Shown one piece after another: positions 22,487 to 33,195 of a stretch of 64,000 bases of DNA (positions are counted from its first letter, which is position 1; each line of letters opens with the position of its first letter). The notes beneath the pieces were generated by a model that had not been told where the DNA came from, made no database searches, and saw only the letters and a list, made by a program, of their open reading frames with translations. This DNA is from Amorphophallus konjac. Taxonomy: Eukaryota; Streptophyta; Magnoliopsida; Alismatales; Araceae. The translations under genes were made by a program, and so were the position numbers. The DNA lies in NCBI GenBank assembly GCA_022559845.1, contig CM040128.1, positions 267,350,698-267,414,697 of the forward strand, written 5' to 3'.

Positions 22487-23535
22487 CTAATACGGCGCCT
22501 CCGACGACCCGACGTCTCCGACGTCTCTCTCCTTCTCTCTTTAAGTTGGGAGCAGGAAAAAAAAAAGGAGAGAATCAAAAGAGATCTCGGTGGGAGAAAG
22601 AAAAAAAATATATAGAAGAAAAAAAAGTGAGTTCTGTTAGTTCAAGAAAGAGAGAAGTAGAAAAAAAAATTAACTCTCTCTCTCACAGATCTCCCTCTCT
22701 CTCCCATACTCTCTCTGCTTTCTCTCTCCCTCAATCTCTCTCCCCCTTAATCTCTCTCCCCCTCTCGTTAATCTCCCCCTCTCTCTCCCGTTTTTTGTTT
22801 TTTTTTCTCCCAGTTCGCAGGGGCCGGGCATCGTCGCCCGTGCCCCATTCAAATTCCCCTCTGGCCGCAACGGCCAGAGCCCCCCCCACAGCGCCGCATC
22901 GCCCCCGCCACCGCGCGACACCGCCGAGCGCGGCCGCTCCCGCGCCCGCACCGGCGCCCGCCGCGGCGGCCGCTGCGTCCGCCAGCCCCGCGCCCGGCCC
23001 GGTGCCCCGCGCCCTGCGCGCCCGGCCACGCCCGGCCCCGTGCCCCTCCCCTTGCGCGCCCCGCGCCCGCCCGGCACGAGACCAGCCCCCCCCCCCCCCG
23101 GGCCCGCCTGGCACGCGGCCCGGGGCCCGCCCGGCCGTCACCCGTGCCCGCCCCTGTGCGCCCGTGGCCAGCGCCCTCCCGGGCCCGGGGCCGCGCCCGC
23201 CTGCACCCGGGCCCGCGCCCGCGCCCGCCCGCGTACAGGCGCCGGTCTCCCGAGCCCTCCCCGCGTTTGGCCGCCGCGTTGACTGGGGAACTCCGCCTGC
23301 CTGAGCCGACCACGCTCGCGGGAGGAGAGGCTTCCCAGGAGGAAAGTTTGGAGTTTGAAAAAGAAAAAAAAACGTGTGAAAAAAAAAAGTCAAAAAAGAG
23401 TAGTTAAAGTGTTTAAAAAAAAGTGTTAGATATATATATATATATATCTTTATATGTTATTTGATTTAGAAAAAAAAAGAGTTTGACAATTAAGTTATAT
23501 ATAGTATATATATATATATTCGAGATATATATAAT

Positions 23536-23573
<38 letters not shown>

Positions 23574-24209
23574 CTTATCGCTTTCTTGTGACACCAAAGT
23601 CCACTACTACGGCTCGACTGAGTCTGAGCCGTCCGGATGCCGACAGAAGATCCGTAAATTACGGAACGTGAGTGCCCCTAAGTCTCCCTGCGCGGAGAAA
23701 TTCTGGAGTAATTTGTTCCCCTGCGTGGAAAATTTTAAGTCACGTGGTTTTGTAATAATTCAACCCTCCCTGCGTGGAGTGAATGCTTTGTAACCGCTCA
23801 AGCTTCGTCGACGCCGTGCGGGCCCGCACGTCCCCGCTCGCCTTCGTCTCCGGTCGGAGGTAGACTTTTCAGTCAGCTAGGTGCGTGTTCCAAACTTGCT
23901 CATTTAGTATCTTTTTAATTGCCGCGCGACGAAGTAAGAGAGAGCCCGATCCATGCAGCCAGTCTTCTGAGTGCATCGCTGTGGACGGTGAGAGAGTGCT
24001 TGCTTGCACCTATCCTTTAGGCCCTAGACTGTCACATTAGGGCACCCTAATTGTCAGGAGGTAGTTCCACAACTACTTCGCCTACGGGCGAGCAACTCCC
24101 CCTGACCGGTCCCTTCAAATTGGCCCTTTGCCAATTAGCCAACAAAATTTGGGTCATAGCTTGCTAATTATCGGTCCCAGGACTGCATCATCTAGGTCCG
24201 AGGTCGTGC
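22487..24209 (+). other. Long 5' leader of the chromovirus with C-rich and TA-rich tracts
   Basis: The 1.7 kb between primer site and gag contains a CT-rich stretch (22670-22810), about 480 bases of extreme C/G content (22820-23300, including a run of C at about 23087-23099), several poly-A runs, and TA microsatellites (about 23430-23575). Long open frames here on both strands encode low-complexity Pro/Ala/Arg sequence and are composition artefacts. The leader may serve packaging or translation control, but nothing specific is recognised. Confidence 0.7.
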
Positions 24210-26257
24210 ATGTCACGTTGGTCTAGGAATTCATCTGGCCGTCTAGAGCGCCCTTCAACACTACAACCAACGATGGATCAGAAGAGCGTGAGTGCTATGT
24301 TGGCTCAGCTCGAGCATAACCTTCTGACCCATTTTGAAGAATCCATAGGCCAACTACGAGCAGAGCTAGATGAGAGGATCCGAGCCTTAGAGGATCGACT
24401 AAAGGGAGAGGAAGGACGAGTGAATGGCCACGGCAATCCCGTAGCCAATTCTAGAGAGGATAGAGAGCAAGCCCGCCCGAATCAGGCTCCCCAAGGTAGA
24501 GAACAAGAGGATCGTACACCTCGAAGGAGGGACTACGATGATGAGGAGATCATCCTACGGAACGTCAAAATTGACGCTCCCAGTTTCGATGGGTCCCTCA
24601 CTCCAGCCAAATACCTTGAGTGGGAGGCCGGGATGGATCAATATTTTGATTGGCATCACCGCATGGCCCCTGCCACTAGGGTGAGGTTTGCCAAAATGAA
24701 ACTCTTGGGTCAAACCAAAACCTACTGGTGTAATGTGGAGAATCTCCTAGCCAGGAGACGAGAGGAGCCCATAAATACATGGGAAGAAATGAAGGAGAAA
24801 CTGAGAGAGAAATATCTGCCACCCTCCTACCATCAGCGTCTTCTAGACCAGTGGCAGAAACTCACCCAAGATGGAAAGTCGTGGACGAGTACATTGCCAA
24901 ATTCGATGACTTCTTCCTTCGGAGCCAAGTCATGGAAGACGCCTCTGTAACCCTCTCTCGATTTAGGGCTGGCCTACACGAGAGCATCCAACGGGAGCTT
25001 TTCTTGCGAGAGGTCAACACCCTCGAGCACGCCTACCAGGTTGCCCGAGATGTTGAGCGATTTCAAAGAGTGGCCCCACCTCGGGTTCCCACCTACCGCC
25101 AACCTGAGTCTCGGAACCCCATGGTCCGTTACACCGAGAGAGTTGGCCCCTCCACTTCTTATGCCCCTGCGGCTACCCCGCTACGGGTCGTTGCCCCTAC
25201 CGTTTCTTTCACAAGGAACCCCTTACCTGCACCCGCTGCATTTCCCAGGCTGGAGTATACTCCACCGATTGATAAAAGGGATGACAAAGGAAAGGGACCC
25301 GCCCCTGGCACTTCCCAACCAGCCCCTATCTCAGGAGTCCGTTGCTTTAGGTGCCACAACCTAGGGCACATTGCCACCAACTGCCCCACCCGAGCCTTGG
25401 TTATCACCGACCCTCAGCCTATGGAGCCTCCACCTCAGGAAGGAGAAGACACTGAGAGATATATGGCCGATCCTGACCTCATAGCCCAGTTTGAGGAAAT
25501 GGATGCAGGGTTTGATGAAACGCATGTCGAATACATGCAAGTGGGAGATATTGCCGAGAGCTCTAGCCAGGGTAGACTAGGTGTAGTTCGCTGCATCCTA
25601 ACACACCCCCAGGAGGATGACTGGCGTCGAAGCTCCATCTTCCAAACCTACATCATGGTGAAAACCCAACCCTGCAAGGTGATCTTTGACAATGGGAGTT
25701 GTATCAATGCTGTCTCTTCAGACTTTGTCTCCCGTCTAGGTCTACCTACACACCCTCATCCTAGGCCCTACAACGTGGCGTGGGTTGACGACACTTCGAT
25801 CCCAGTCACCACTACATGTGTCATTCCCATACAATTTCAGTCCTACCAAGGACAGATTTTGTGCGATGTAGTGCCTATGAAGGTCGGAAGCATCATTCTA
25901 GGACGACCGTGGATCTATGATGTAGACCTCACAACTTTCGGTCGATCCAACCAATGTTCCTTCTCCCACAATGGGAAGAAGATCCAGTTGTACCCGACAC
26001 CCCCAAAGGTGACCTCGGGTAAGAGTCCCACTTCTACTCCGGGTAAGAGCTCCACCTCCTCCACCCCCACCGGGACCCCCAAGGTTCCGGAGAGTCCCCA
26101 AACTCCCAATGAAGGGAAACTTCTCATTCCCTATTCCCCTACACCTATCACGCCCGTTCCTAAGGCCCCCAAGGTTAGTCATGACCCTGTTAGGCGCCTT
26201 AGCTTCATAGGTGTCCGTGAGCTGAATAGAGAGGTTGCCGAGGGTGCCCCTGTTTGA
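24210..26257 (+). pseudogene. Chromovirus gag and protease, frameshifted
   Basis: Gag begins in one frame (from 24210; a second ATG at 24273 starts MDQKSVSAML) with a coiled-coil-like N-terminus (ESIGQLRAELDERIRALEDR). The retrotransposon gag domain follows (APSFDGSLTPAKYLEWEAGM, WEEMKEKLREKYLPPSYHQR). A one-base shift near 24.88 kb moves the rest (EYIAKFDDFFLRSQV onward) to another frame that runs to a TGA at 26255. This part holds a CCHC zinc knuckle, C-F-R-C-HNLG-H-IATN-C, at 25342-25383, and the aspartic protease segment VIFDNGSCINAVSS near 25680. The protease triad reads Asp-Asn-Gly where Asp-Ser/Thr-Gly is usual, an odd substitution. Gag forms the particle; protease cleaves the polyprotein. 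Confidence 0.88.
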
Positions 26258-26355
26258 GCTGTTGTCATCACCATCACACCTGAGGAGTCCCGAGTCTCAG
26301 TCCCACCCGAAGTCCAGACAGTCTTGCAGGACTTCGAAGATATCTTTCCCGAGAC

Positions 26356-27252
26356 TTGCCCTCTAAACTCCCACCCATGCGTGATGTACAACACGCTATC
26401 GACCTTGTCCCCGGGTCCACCCTCCCCAACCTCCCCCATTACCGGTTGAACCCCAGGGAGCATGCTGAGCTCCAAAGGATTGTCGAGGACCTTATCCAAA
26501 AAGGTTTCCTCAGGGTGAGCAAGAGCCCGTGTGCTGTCCCTGCTTTGCTCACACCCAAGAAAGATGGCACCTGGCGAATGTGTGTTGACAGCCGCGCCAT
26601 CAACAAGATCACTGTCAAGTATAGGTTTCCCATTCCTCGCCTAGATGACATGCTTGACATGATGAGTGGGGCCACCATCTTTTCCAAGATTGACTTGAAA
26701 AGTGGCTACCACCAGGTCCGAATCCGACCAGGGGATGAGTGGAAGACGGCCTTCAAAACAAAAGAAGGTCTGTATGAATGGCTCGTCATGCCGTTTGGGC
26801 TATCCAATGCCCCCAGCACTTTCATGAGACTTATGACAGAAGCCCTTCGTCCCCTTATTGGTCGCTTTGTTGTCGTCTACTTTGACGACATTCTCATCTA
26901 TAGCCACAACCCTCAGGACCACATCCATCATTTGAGGGAAGTCTGCCAAACTTTGAGGAGAGAAACCCTGTATGTCAACCTTAGGAAATGTGAATTCATG
27001 ACCGACCGGGTTAGTTTCCTCGGATTTGTGGTTTCGAGTCACGGAGTATCTGTGGACCAATCCAAGGTCCAAGCTATGGTCGACTGGCCTGAGCCCCAAA
27101 ACGTCCACGACGTTCGAAGTTTTCATGGGCTAGCCACCTTTTACAGACGCTTCATAAAGAGTTTTAGCACTATTATGGCACCCATTACAGACTGTATCTG
27201 TAAAGAAATTTTGAGTGGACCCAAGCCGCCTCACATGCTTTTCTTGCCATAA
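26356..27252 (+). pseudogene. Chromovirus reverse transcriptase
   Basis: Residues of a Ty3/gypsy RT appear in order: [61 protein letters not shown], then the catalytic YFDDILIYS with YFDD at 26878-26889, and the thumb region [14 protein letters not shown]. The polymerase triad is intact. The frame ends in TAA at 27250 after a one-base shift near 27.21 kb, beyond which the tether and RNase H continue in another frame (WTQAASHAF is still legible). RT copies the element RNA into DNA within the particle. Confidence 0.92.
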
Positions 27253-27260
27253 AGGAGCTT

Positions 27261-27680
27261 ATGACCAAAGCTCCTGTCCTCCGCCTGCCAGACTTTTCCA
27301 AAGTCTTCGAGATATCCTGTGATGCATCGGGCGTAGGAATAGGAGGAGTACTTAGCCAGGAAAGCCACCCTGTGACTTATTTCAGTGAGAAGCTTTCTGA
27401 TGCAAAGCTTCGATACTCCACATATGATAAGGAGTTCTATGCCGTGATCCAAGCCCTCAAACACTGGAGACACTATCTCTTACCTCAAGAGTTTGTCTTA
27501 TATTCGGACCACGAGGCTCTGAAATTCCTTAGCTCTCAGAAGAGCTTAAACCCAAGGCATGGTCGGTGGGTAGAATTTCTCCAGTCTTTCACATTTGTCC
27601 TAAAACATAAGGCTGGAAAAGAAAATAAGGTGGCCGACGCCTTGAGTCGAAGGGTCTCCCTTCTTTCACTGTTCGGGTAG
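27261..27680 (+). pseudogene. Chromovirus RNase H
   Basis: The frame carries the RNase H active-site order [34 protein letters not shown] and KVADALSR. It lies in a different frame from both RT and integrase, so it could only be read through frameshifts. It ends at a TAG at 27678, after which integrase sequence resumes in a third frame. Confidence 0.9.
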
Positions 27681-27689
27681 AGGTCACTG

Positions 27690-28642
27690 GATTCGACCGC
27701 ATGAAGGAGCTCTATGGAGAGTGTCCTGATTTTGGCCCTACCCACTCTGCCTTATCTGCTGGACCCTCGGCAGCCTTTTCTGACTATCTACTCCAGGATG
27801 GTTTTCTATTTCGAGGGCAGCAACTATGTGTCCCGAGGACTTCTGTTCGGGACTTTTTGATTTGGGAAATACATGCTGGAGGTCTTGCTGGTCACTTTGG
27901 CCGCAACAAGACCATCCATTCTGTGGATGAGCATTTTTATTGACATGGCCTGAAGAAGGATGTGGCCAAGATTGTAGCCCAGTGTCGGACATGCACTATG
28001 GCCAAACAGGTCAAACAAAACACTGGTCTCTACACTCCTCTCCCCATTCCTGATAGACCTTGGGTTGACATCAGCATGGACTTCATCCTTGGCCTATCTC
28101 GTACCGCTCATAAACATGACTCCATCTTTGTGGTAGTTGATCGGTTCTCTAAGATGGCCCACTTCATTGCATGTTCCAAAACATCTGATACATCTAGATT
28201 AGCCCACTTATTCTTCGATGAAGTCGTCCGTCTGCATGGTCTTCCCCAAACCATAGTGTCTGACCAGGATGTTCGGTTCACTAGTTATTTCTGGAAGACA
28301 CTTTGGCACCTCGTTGGCACTAAGCTGAAATTTTTCACTGCCTATCACCCTCAAACTGATGGGTAAACTGAGGTCGTCAATAGGAGTTTAGGGAATCTCT
28401 TGAGGTGTCTCGTAGGGGATCATTCTGGCACTTGGGACCATCTTTTGCCCAGGGCCGAGTTTGCATATAATAGCTCGGTCAATAGGTCCATCGGTATGAG
28501 TCCATTTGAGGTTGTGCATGGATACAAACCTAGGAAACCTGTAGATCTCATTCCCCTTCCCTCGAGTCTAGATCGTCCAAGTCAGCTGAGGAGTTTGCAC
28601 AGCATGTCAAAAGTCTGCATGAGTCAATTAGCAAGCAAATAA
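27690..28642 (+). pseudogene. Chromovirus integrase, with two nonsense codons
   Basis: One frame holds the zinc-binding HHCC region (HAGGLAGHFGRNKT .. CRTCTMAK) and the DDE core ([26 protein letters not shown]). TGA at 27941-27943 replaces a conserved Trp before HGLKKDV, and TAA at 28364-28366 replaces the Gln of the conserved HPQTDGQ motif. Both are single transitions (TGG to TGA, CAA to TAA). The C-terminal part (AEFAYNSSVNRSIGMSPFE) is well kept. Confidence 0.92.
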
Positions 28643-29310
28643 ACCTCAGTAATGAGACTTATAAAAAATTGGCTGATTCACATAAGCGTCACCATGAATT
28701 TCAAGAAGGTGACTTGGTTATGGTACGGGTCCGACCCGAACGACTCCCCTCGGGAGCCGTTAAAAAGTTGCAAGCCCGTAGTGATGGGCCCTTCCCAATT
28801 CTGCGGAAGATTGGCTCCAATGCTTATGTTGTGGACTTACCTCCCGCATATGGGATTAGCTCGACCTTTAATGTGGCAGACCTAGTGGCCTACAAGGAAC
28901 CCACAGCGATTCCTAGTGACCCTTTCGAGTCTTCTCCTCCCATTGAGAGCGAGCCCACCCCTGTGCGTCCCACAGCCTCGAGAGTACCGCGCGAGCACAT
29001 TGAGAGGATACTGGATGAGCAGGTGACCACTACACGGAGCAGGATGTACCAGCGCTACCTTGTCCGCTGGCGGGACCGACCGCCTTCTGATGATTCCTGG
29101 ATCAGTCGGGAAGATCTCCAGCGCCTCGATCCAGATCTGCTGGAGCACTACCACAGCAGTGTTCCCCCTTACTCGACGGAGTCGAGTTCCAACCGCCCCG
29201 GGAGGGTTGGTGGGGACACCGGGCCCACTACCGGGCCCACTACTCAGCGCCGACGCCACCCCGCCCCGACTGCACTGAGTTTATGGCTCGGAGAAGACGC
29301 GACGTCCTGA
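28643..29310 (+). pseudogene. Integrase C-terminus and chromodomain, running into the 3' LTR
   Basis: The frame starts with the integrase tail (GDLVMVRVRPERLPSGAVKK) and continues to a chromodomain-like segment (ERILDEQ, RYLVRWRDRPPSDDSWI, about 28990-29150). Chromodomains let these elements recognise modified histones at the target site. The open frame ends at TGA 29308, about 100 bp inside the 3' LTR (LTR start 29208), so the last 34 codons are LTR-encoded. This segment is in a frame different from the integrase core. Confidence 0.85.
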
Positions 29311-29773
29311 GTACGTATCCGTACGTATGTGTGTATGTGTGTATTTGGTGGTATTTGTATTTTAACCACCATAATATTTTATTTGAGTCAAAGTATTATA
29401 TTTTAAATTGCTATAAACCCCAAGTCAACAAAGGTTGTTGGATGGTGGGTGAGGTTCTTGTTTTATTAGGCTAGGCTATAGCTACAAATTATGAAAGTGT
29501 GAGGATATGTATGTTAAAGCCTTCCCTATAAATAGGGGGCTAGGGGTGTTGTTACGAGATGTCATATGAATGAAAGAAAAGTTGTTTTGAAACAAGTGTT
29601 AAGAGATTCCTCTCTTGCATTTCCCTTCTTTCCCTTCTCTTTGTGAGATTCGAGAGTCGCCCGGTGTGAGACCGTCCGGCGTGAGGCCGAGCTGCGCGAG
29701 GTAGCAAGATATCTGTTCCATCCGTGCCGACAAGAGCCGCCGTCGATCCGTTCCCCGACGTCCGTCCGCGTCA
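29208..29773 (+). mobile_element. 3' LTR of the chromovirus (566 bp)
   Basis: Starts TGGTGGGGACACC and ends GTCCGCGTCA, followed by GACAT. It has a single copy of the 118-bp right-end unit and otherwise matches the 5' LTR with about six differences. Confidence 0.93.
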
Positions 29774-29778
29774 GACAT

Positions 29779-30360
29779 TCATTCATGAAGTATAAAATAC
29801 AAAAACTCACTCATCCTCCTCATCTGTGAAGTCCGAATCCCAAAACTCACTAATCCTCGTCATCAGTGAAACTCGAATCCCAAAACTCACTAATCCTCGT
29901 CATCAGTGAATTTCGAATCCCAAAACTCATCATCAGATACATGAGACCGATCACCCGTATAATCTAACTCTATCATAGTGGGTGGAAGTACATGTGGGTG
30001 AGACTGAAAATATGTAACCATCTGCACAAATGATTGGTCATGTGCAGCGGTGGATGGTACATGAAAATCTCTAAAAAAAAGTCTCCACTACATCTATACA
30101 TTCAATTCTATCATGTGGTACTGGTGCTACTAGTACTGGTACTGGTGTTGTTCGAACTCTGGACGTGGAGGAAGATCCTGCTCCGCCCGGTGCTCGTGGT
30201 GGGGGTACCCGGGACGTAGAAGAAGATGCCCTAGGTGTGGTACGAGAACCATATCTCTCCTGTAAATGTGTCCGAAAGGAATGTCGGACATCTCCTGTAA
30301 ATGTGCCATGGGTGTGCTACGAGAACAATTATAAATATTAACTTTATTTTTTGTGTAAAA
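29779..30360 (-). other. Tandem 40-bp repeats and possible degraded coding remnant
   Basis: At about 29808-29935 a 40-bp unit (AAAACTCACTAATCCTCGTC plus 20 more bases) occurs three to four times. Read on minus, the units give acidic Asp/Glu-rich peptide, and the following 400 bases give a loosely open reading rich in Ser, Thr, Pro and Val. It resembles a low-complexity protein tail, possibly transposase-derived since inverted-repeat ends flank it, but I recognise no domain. Confidence 0.35.
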
Positions 30361-30564
30361 TATTTATCACTACATATATATTTAAATTAAAAACATGTCT
30401 ACTTTTTTTCAAAAATAAAGTATTACATTATTTTACGTCTACAACTAATAATGAAAATAATATCATTAATTCTACAACATGCAAGACTAAATTTTAAATT
30501 TAATACATCTCAATTAAATCTAATAATTAAACATAAATTAAATAATATATCAAAAATAAATTTA

Positions 30565-30830
30565 TTTCTACAACATTAATTAAACAATATTTATATTATT
30601 TCCACAACATTAATTAAACAATACATCAAAAAAACTATTTATACAACATGAATTAAACAAAAATTATATTATTTCTACAATATTAATTAAACAATATTTA
30701 TATTATTTCTACAACATTAATTAAATAATACATCAAAAAATTTATTTATACAACATGAATTAAACAAAAAATATATTATTTCTACAACATGAATTAAATA
30801 ATATATCATAAATAATTTTAAACAATCTGA
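30565..30830. repeat. AT-rich tandem repeat, 34-39 bp unit
   Basis: About seven to eight units of ACAACATTAATTAAACAATA followed by a 14-19-bp variable tail ending in TTATTTCT or TTATTTAT. Long (39) and short (34) units alternate irregularly. Confidence 0.75.
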
Positions 30831-30889
30831 CAAATTCTATTCTTACATTTTTAAAATATGCAAAAAATATAAAAATTAAATTATTTTTT

Positions 30890-31230
30890 TCTCTTCCCCC
30901 CCCCTCCACCGCCCCTGGCCGCCGCTGCCCTAGCCCCACCACCGCCCCTGGCCCAGCCCCACCACCGCCGTCCCTGGACAGCCCTGGCCGCCCCTGCCCT
31001 AGCCCCACCACTGCCAGTGCCCCCCCTCCACCACCTCCTCCGCCCTCCCACCGTCCCACGCCCAGCCCCAGCGCCGCCCCCTTCCGCCAGCGCCCGTCCC
31101 CCACCGCCCCCGTCGGGCTCCCACCGGTCCGGCCAGATCTAACCGGTGGGAGCCCGACGGGGGCGGTGGGCGTCGGTGCCCCCCCTCCACCACCTCCTAC
31201 GCCCTCCCATGCGCAGCCCCACCGCCGCCT
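30890..31230. repeat. C-rich low-complexity block
   Basis: Dense CCACCGCCCCTGG-type sequence. A 35-bp segment (GTGCCCCCCCTCCACCACCT onward) at about 31018 recurs at about 31176, flanking a perfect palindrome. Open frames here are composition artefacts. Confidence 0.7.
31101..31169. repeat. Perfect 28-bp inverted repeat with 13-nt loop
   Basis: Arms 31101-31128 and 31142-31169 are exact complements (CCACCGCCCCCGTCGGGCTC and onward); the loop is CCGGCCAGATCTA. It is GC-rich and would form a very stable hairpin. Confidence 0.95.
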
Positions 31231-31439
31231 GCCCCCCCAACCGGTCACCCTCTATTTAATTTTAAAAAAATTCAAAGGAGGAGGACTTACCTCCGATCGC
31301 CATGCACCGCCGCTCGCCGGTCGCCGCCGTCCACCGCCGCTCAGCGCCCAGTTAGCCACGGCCTGCCTGGAATGCCCCCCCGCAAGCCCGTTAAATGGCC
31401 GGACCGGCACGAGCGAGCCATCCCGCACGTACCAGCCCG

Positions 31440-31593
31440 TCCCGTCCACATACCGGTCTGGTACGTGGCGGGACGGACGGGTCGGTGCGGGCCAGTCTGA
31501 CCCGGCCACGACCCACGCCCCGCCCGACCCCCTGGGCGCCTGGGTCGGGGCGGGTCGTGCGGGTCGGGCCGACTCGGCCCGATCCGTCAAACC
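31440..31593. repeat. Right end of a GC-ended inverted-repeat element
   Basis: Contains GGGTCGGGCCGACTCGGCCC and ends CGATCCGTCAAACCCTGC; its complement matches the GGGTTTGTCGA.. ends of the family at 19.2 kb and the left end at 21448. Confidence 0.5.
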
Positions 31594-31717
31594 CTGCGAT
31601 GAGTACAATAAAGATAGAGATATAGAGATAATTTCACAAGATTTGAAGAATATAAAAATAATTTCATAATATTTTTTCTCCCTCCCACGCACAAACCTAA
31701 AGTGTGCTATTCCTTTA

Positions 31718-31966
31718 GGGTCATTTTGATAACAGGTTAAGATAAATTATTCGAGGTGGGTCCGGATGAGTTATTCTTTGAGATTTCTCTTTTTGAGTTT
31801 GATAAATTACTTTTATCATAAGAATAACTCATTCCATGTGAAGTGATAGGACGAGAGTATTAACCTTAATTGGCCCCATATAACTTAACTGTGTTATCAA
31901 ACTCGTTTGAGGGCAAGTCGACGAAATAAGTTATCTTATTCGTATCTTATTCTGTTATTAAAGTCG
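31718..31966. mobile_element. MITE-like element of the TTTGATAAC family
   Basis: Left end TTAGGGTCATTTTGATAACA, right end TTATTCTGTTATTAAAGTCG, inverted relative to each other and similar to the ends of the 17132 element. A clear TTA duplication on the right is not preserved. Confidence 0.5.
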
Positions 31967-33067
31967 AATAATTTGACATAATTAAGACGAGTGAAAGAAA
32001 TAAATGGAGAAAGAAACATTGAGTTGGCCATTCGTCACAGCTTGCCTACCATTCTCTACTCTGAGGGACCCCAGGAATATCGCCTGATAATTGGGATGCT
32101 CCCTTCTTCAGATTTTTCAGAAAATCGGCTGCTCCAAACAGTTTCTTGGCAAAGAAAATCGACTTTCAGAAAATGCCGATTGACGTGCTGCCAACCTGCC
32201 ACGGCCGAAGACGTGGAGATGCCTGCCCCCTCCTTGTTTTCTAGTATCAGCACCGCACTGAGCTCTCCCATGATGCCATCGCATGATGGAAAGCTTACCG
32301 AACACGTTGAAACCAAGGGACGCGAAAACAGGCTCCTTGATGAAACCCAGCCACTCACAACGTGGGTCACCCAGCGTTTAATAGAGGAAGAATTTTGTAG
32401 TATGGAAGATCAGACGGGATTCGTATCCGGCTGGCAGCCAAAGAGAGGCATCCCCAAGTGTGATCCTCGGGTTATCATGCTTGCTTGCACAGACGGGCAG
32501 GGAGACATGTTATGCCTTTTGTTCTTATCCCTGCCCACTTACGGACAAGAGGACAAGTGCTACGTACGTGGACTGGTCACCCACTGACCCGTCCCCCCGC
32601 CCTTATCCCCCTCGCAGTGGCCTGTTTGATTAGGCATATACAGGGAGGACCACTCCCAGACCAATGGACACTGAAACCAGGGGAAGCCGGAAGCTTCTTC
32701 TGGGGGGGCTCCGTGGACGGTGATCGCTCGTTTTCCTACCCACCTTCTTCTGCTTACCTGGACTGCAAAGTCGGGGGGTTTTTAATGGGGTGGGAGGAAG
32801 AAGGAAAGCTGCCAAAGTGAGGACCCCTCCGCGCGCGGAAGGGAGCATCGGTCGTCTCCATGCATCATCCCATACTGTAACGGGAGAAAAAGGGGTCTCA
32901 CCACCCGATGTGAGCTACAGCTGTGCCTGTGCGTCCCCCGCGTGTTGGAGTGTGGGGGAAGTCTCCATTTCCTTTCCACAGGGCCACCGCCCAGGGTGAG
33001 AACACGCGCACGGCGCCCACCACCCAATAAACAAATGGGAAGGCCTTCTTCCCAAGCGGGGGCGGGC
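31967..33067. other. Upstream region of the expansin-like A gene
   Basis: Moderate GC content rises toward the gene. A 198-codon open frame (31991-32587) and an overlapping minus frame exist, but neither has a known domain, and overlap on opposite strands suggests chance. The proximal 500 bp probably include the promoter; apart from the TATA box I cannot name elements with confidence. Confidence 0.45.
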
Positions 33068-33076
33068 TTATATAAC
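33068..33076 (+). promoter_or_regulatory. TATA box of the expansin-like A gene
   Basis: TTATATAAC lies about 120 bp before the start codon, in a GC-rich context with a CT-rich leader downstream (33090-33175), the expected spacing for a plant core promoter. Confidence 0.75.
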
Positions 33077-33195
33077 TCCGGACGATCCTCCTTTCATCTT
33101 CTTCATCATTAGTCCTTTCATCGCCGAGCGCTGCTTCTTCCCTCCTCTCTCTGCGACAGTGTCTCTTCTCTTTGTTATACGCGCGACTGGCTCTC

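Larger units (their letters stand above)
21787..29773 (+). mobile_element. Complete Ty3/gypsy chromovirus retrotransposon, 7,987 bp
   Basis: The element has two LTRs (21787-22470, 29208-29773), a Met-tRNA primer site, a purine-rich run GGGAGGG before the 3' LTR, and a perfect 5-bp target duplication GACAT (21782-21786, 29774-29778). Internal order is gag, protease, RT, RNase H, integrase, chromodomain, which defines a chromovirus of Metaviridae. I count about six substitutions between the aligned LTRs, so insertion is recent. In spite of that, gag-pol is broken by frameshifts near 24.88, 26.26, 27.25, 27.69 and 28.65 kb and by stops at 27941 and 28364. Clade within the chromoviruses is not settled. 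Confidence 0.95.

Noticed and set aside
22474..23304. 276-codon open frame and overlapping minus-strand frames
   Set aside because: All are open because of extreme C/G content and simple CT repeats. The products are low-complexity Pro/Ala/Arg, and the position is the leader of a retrotransposon.
31991..32587. 198-codon open frame upstream of the expansin-like gene
   Set aside because: No recognisable domain, overlaps a long minus-strand frame, and lacks splice or promoter context. I leave it as promoter-side sequence.
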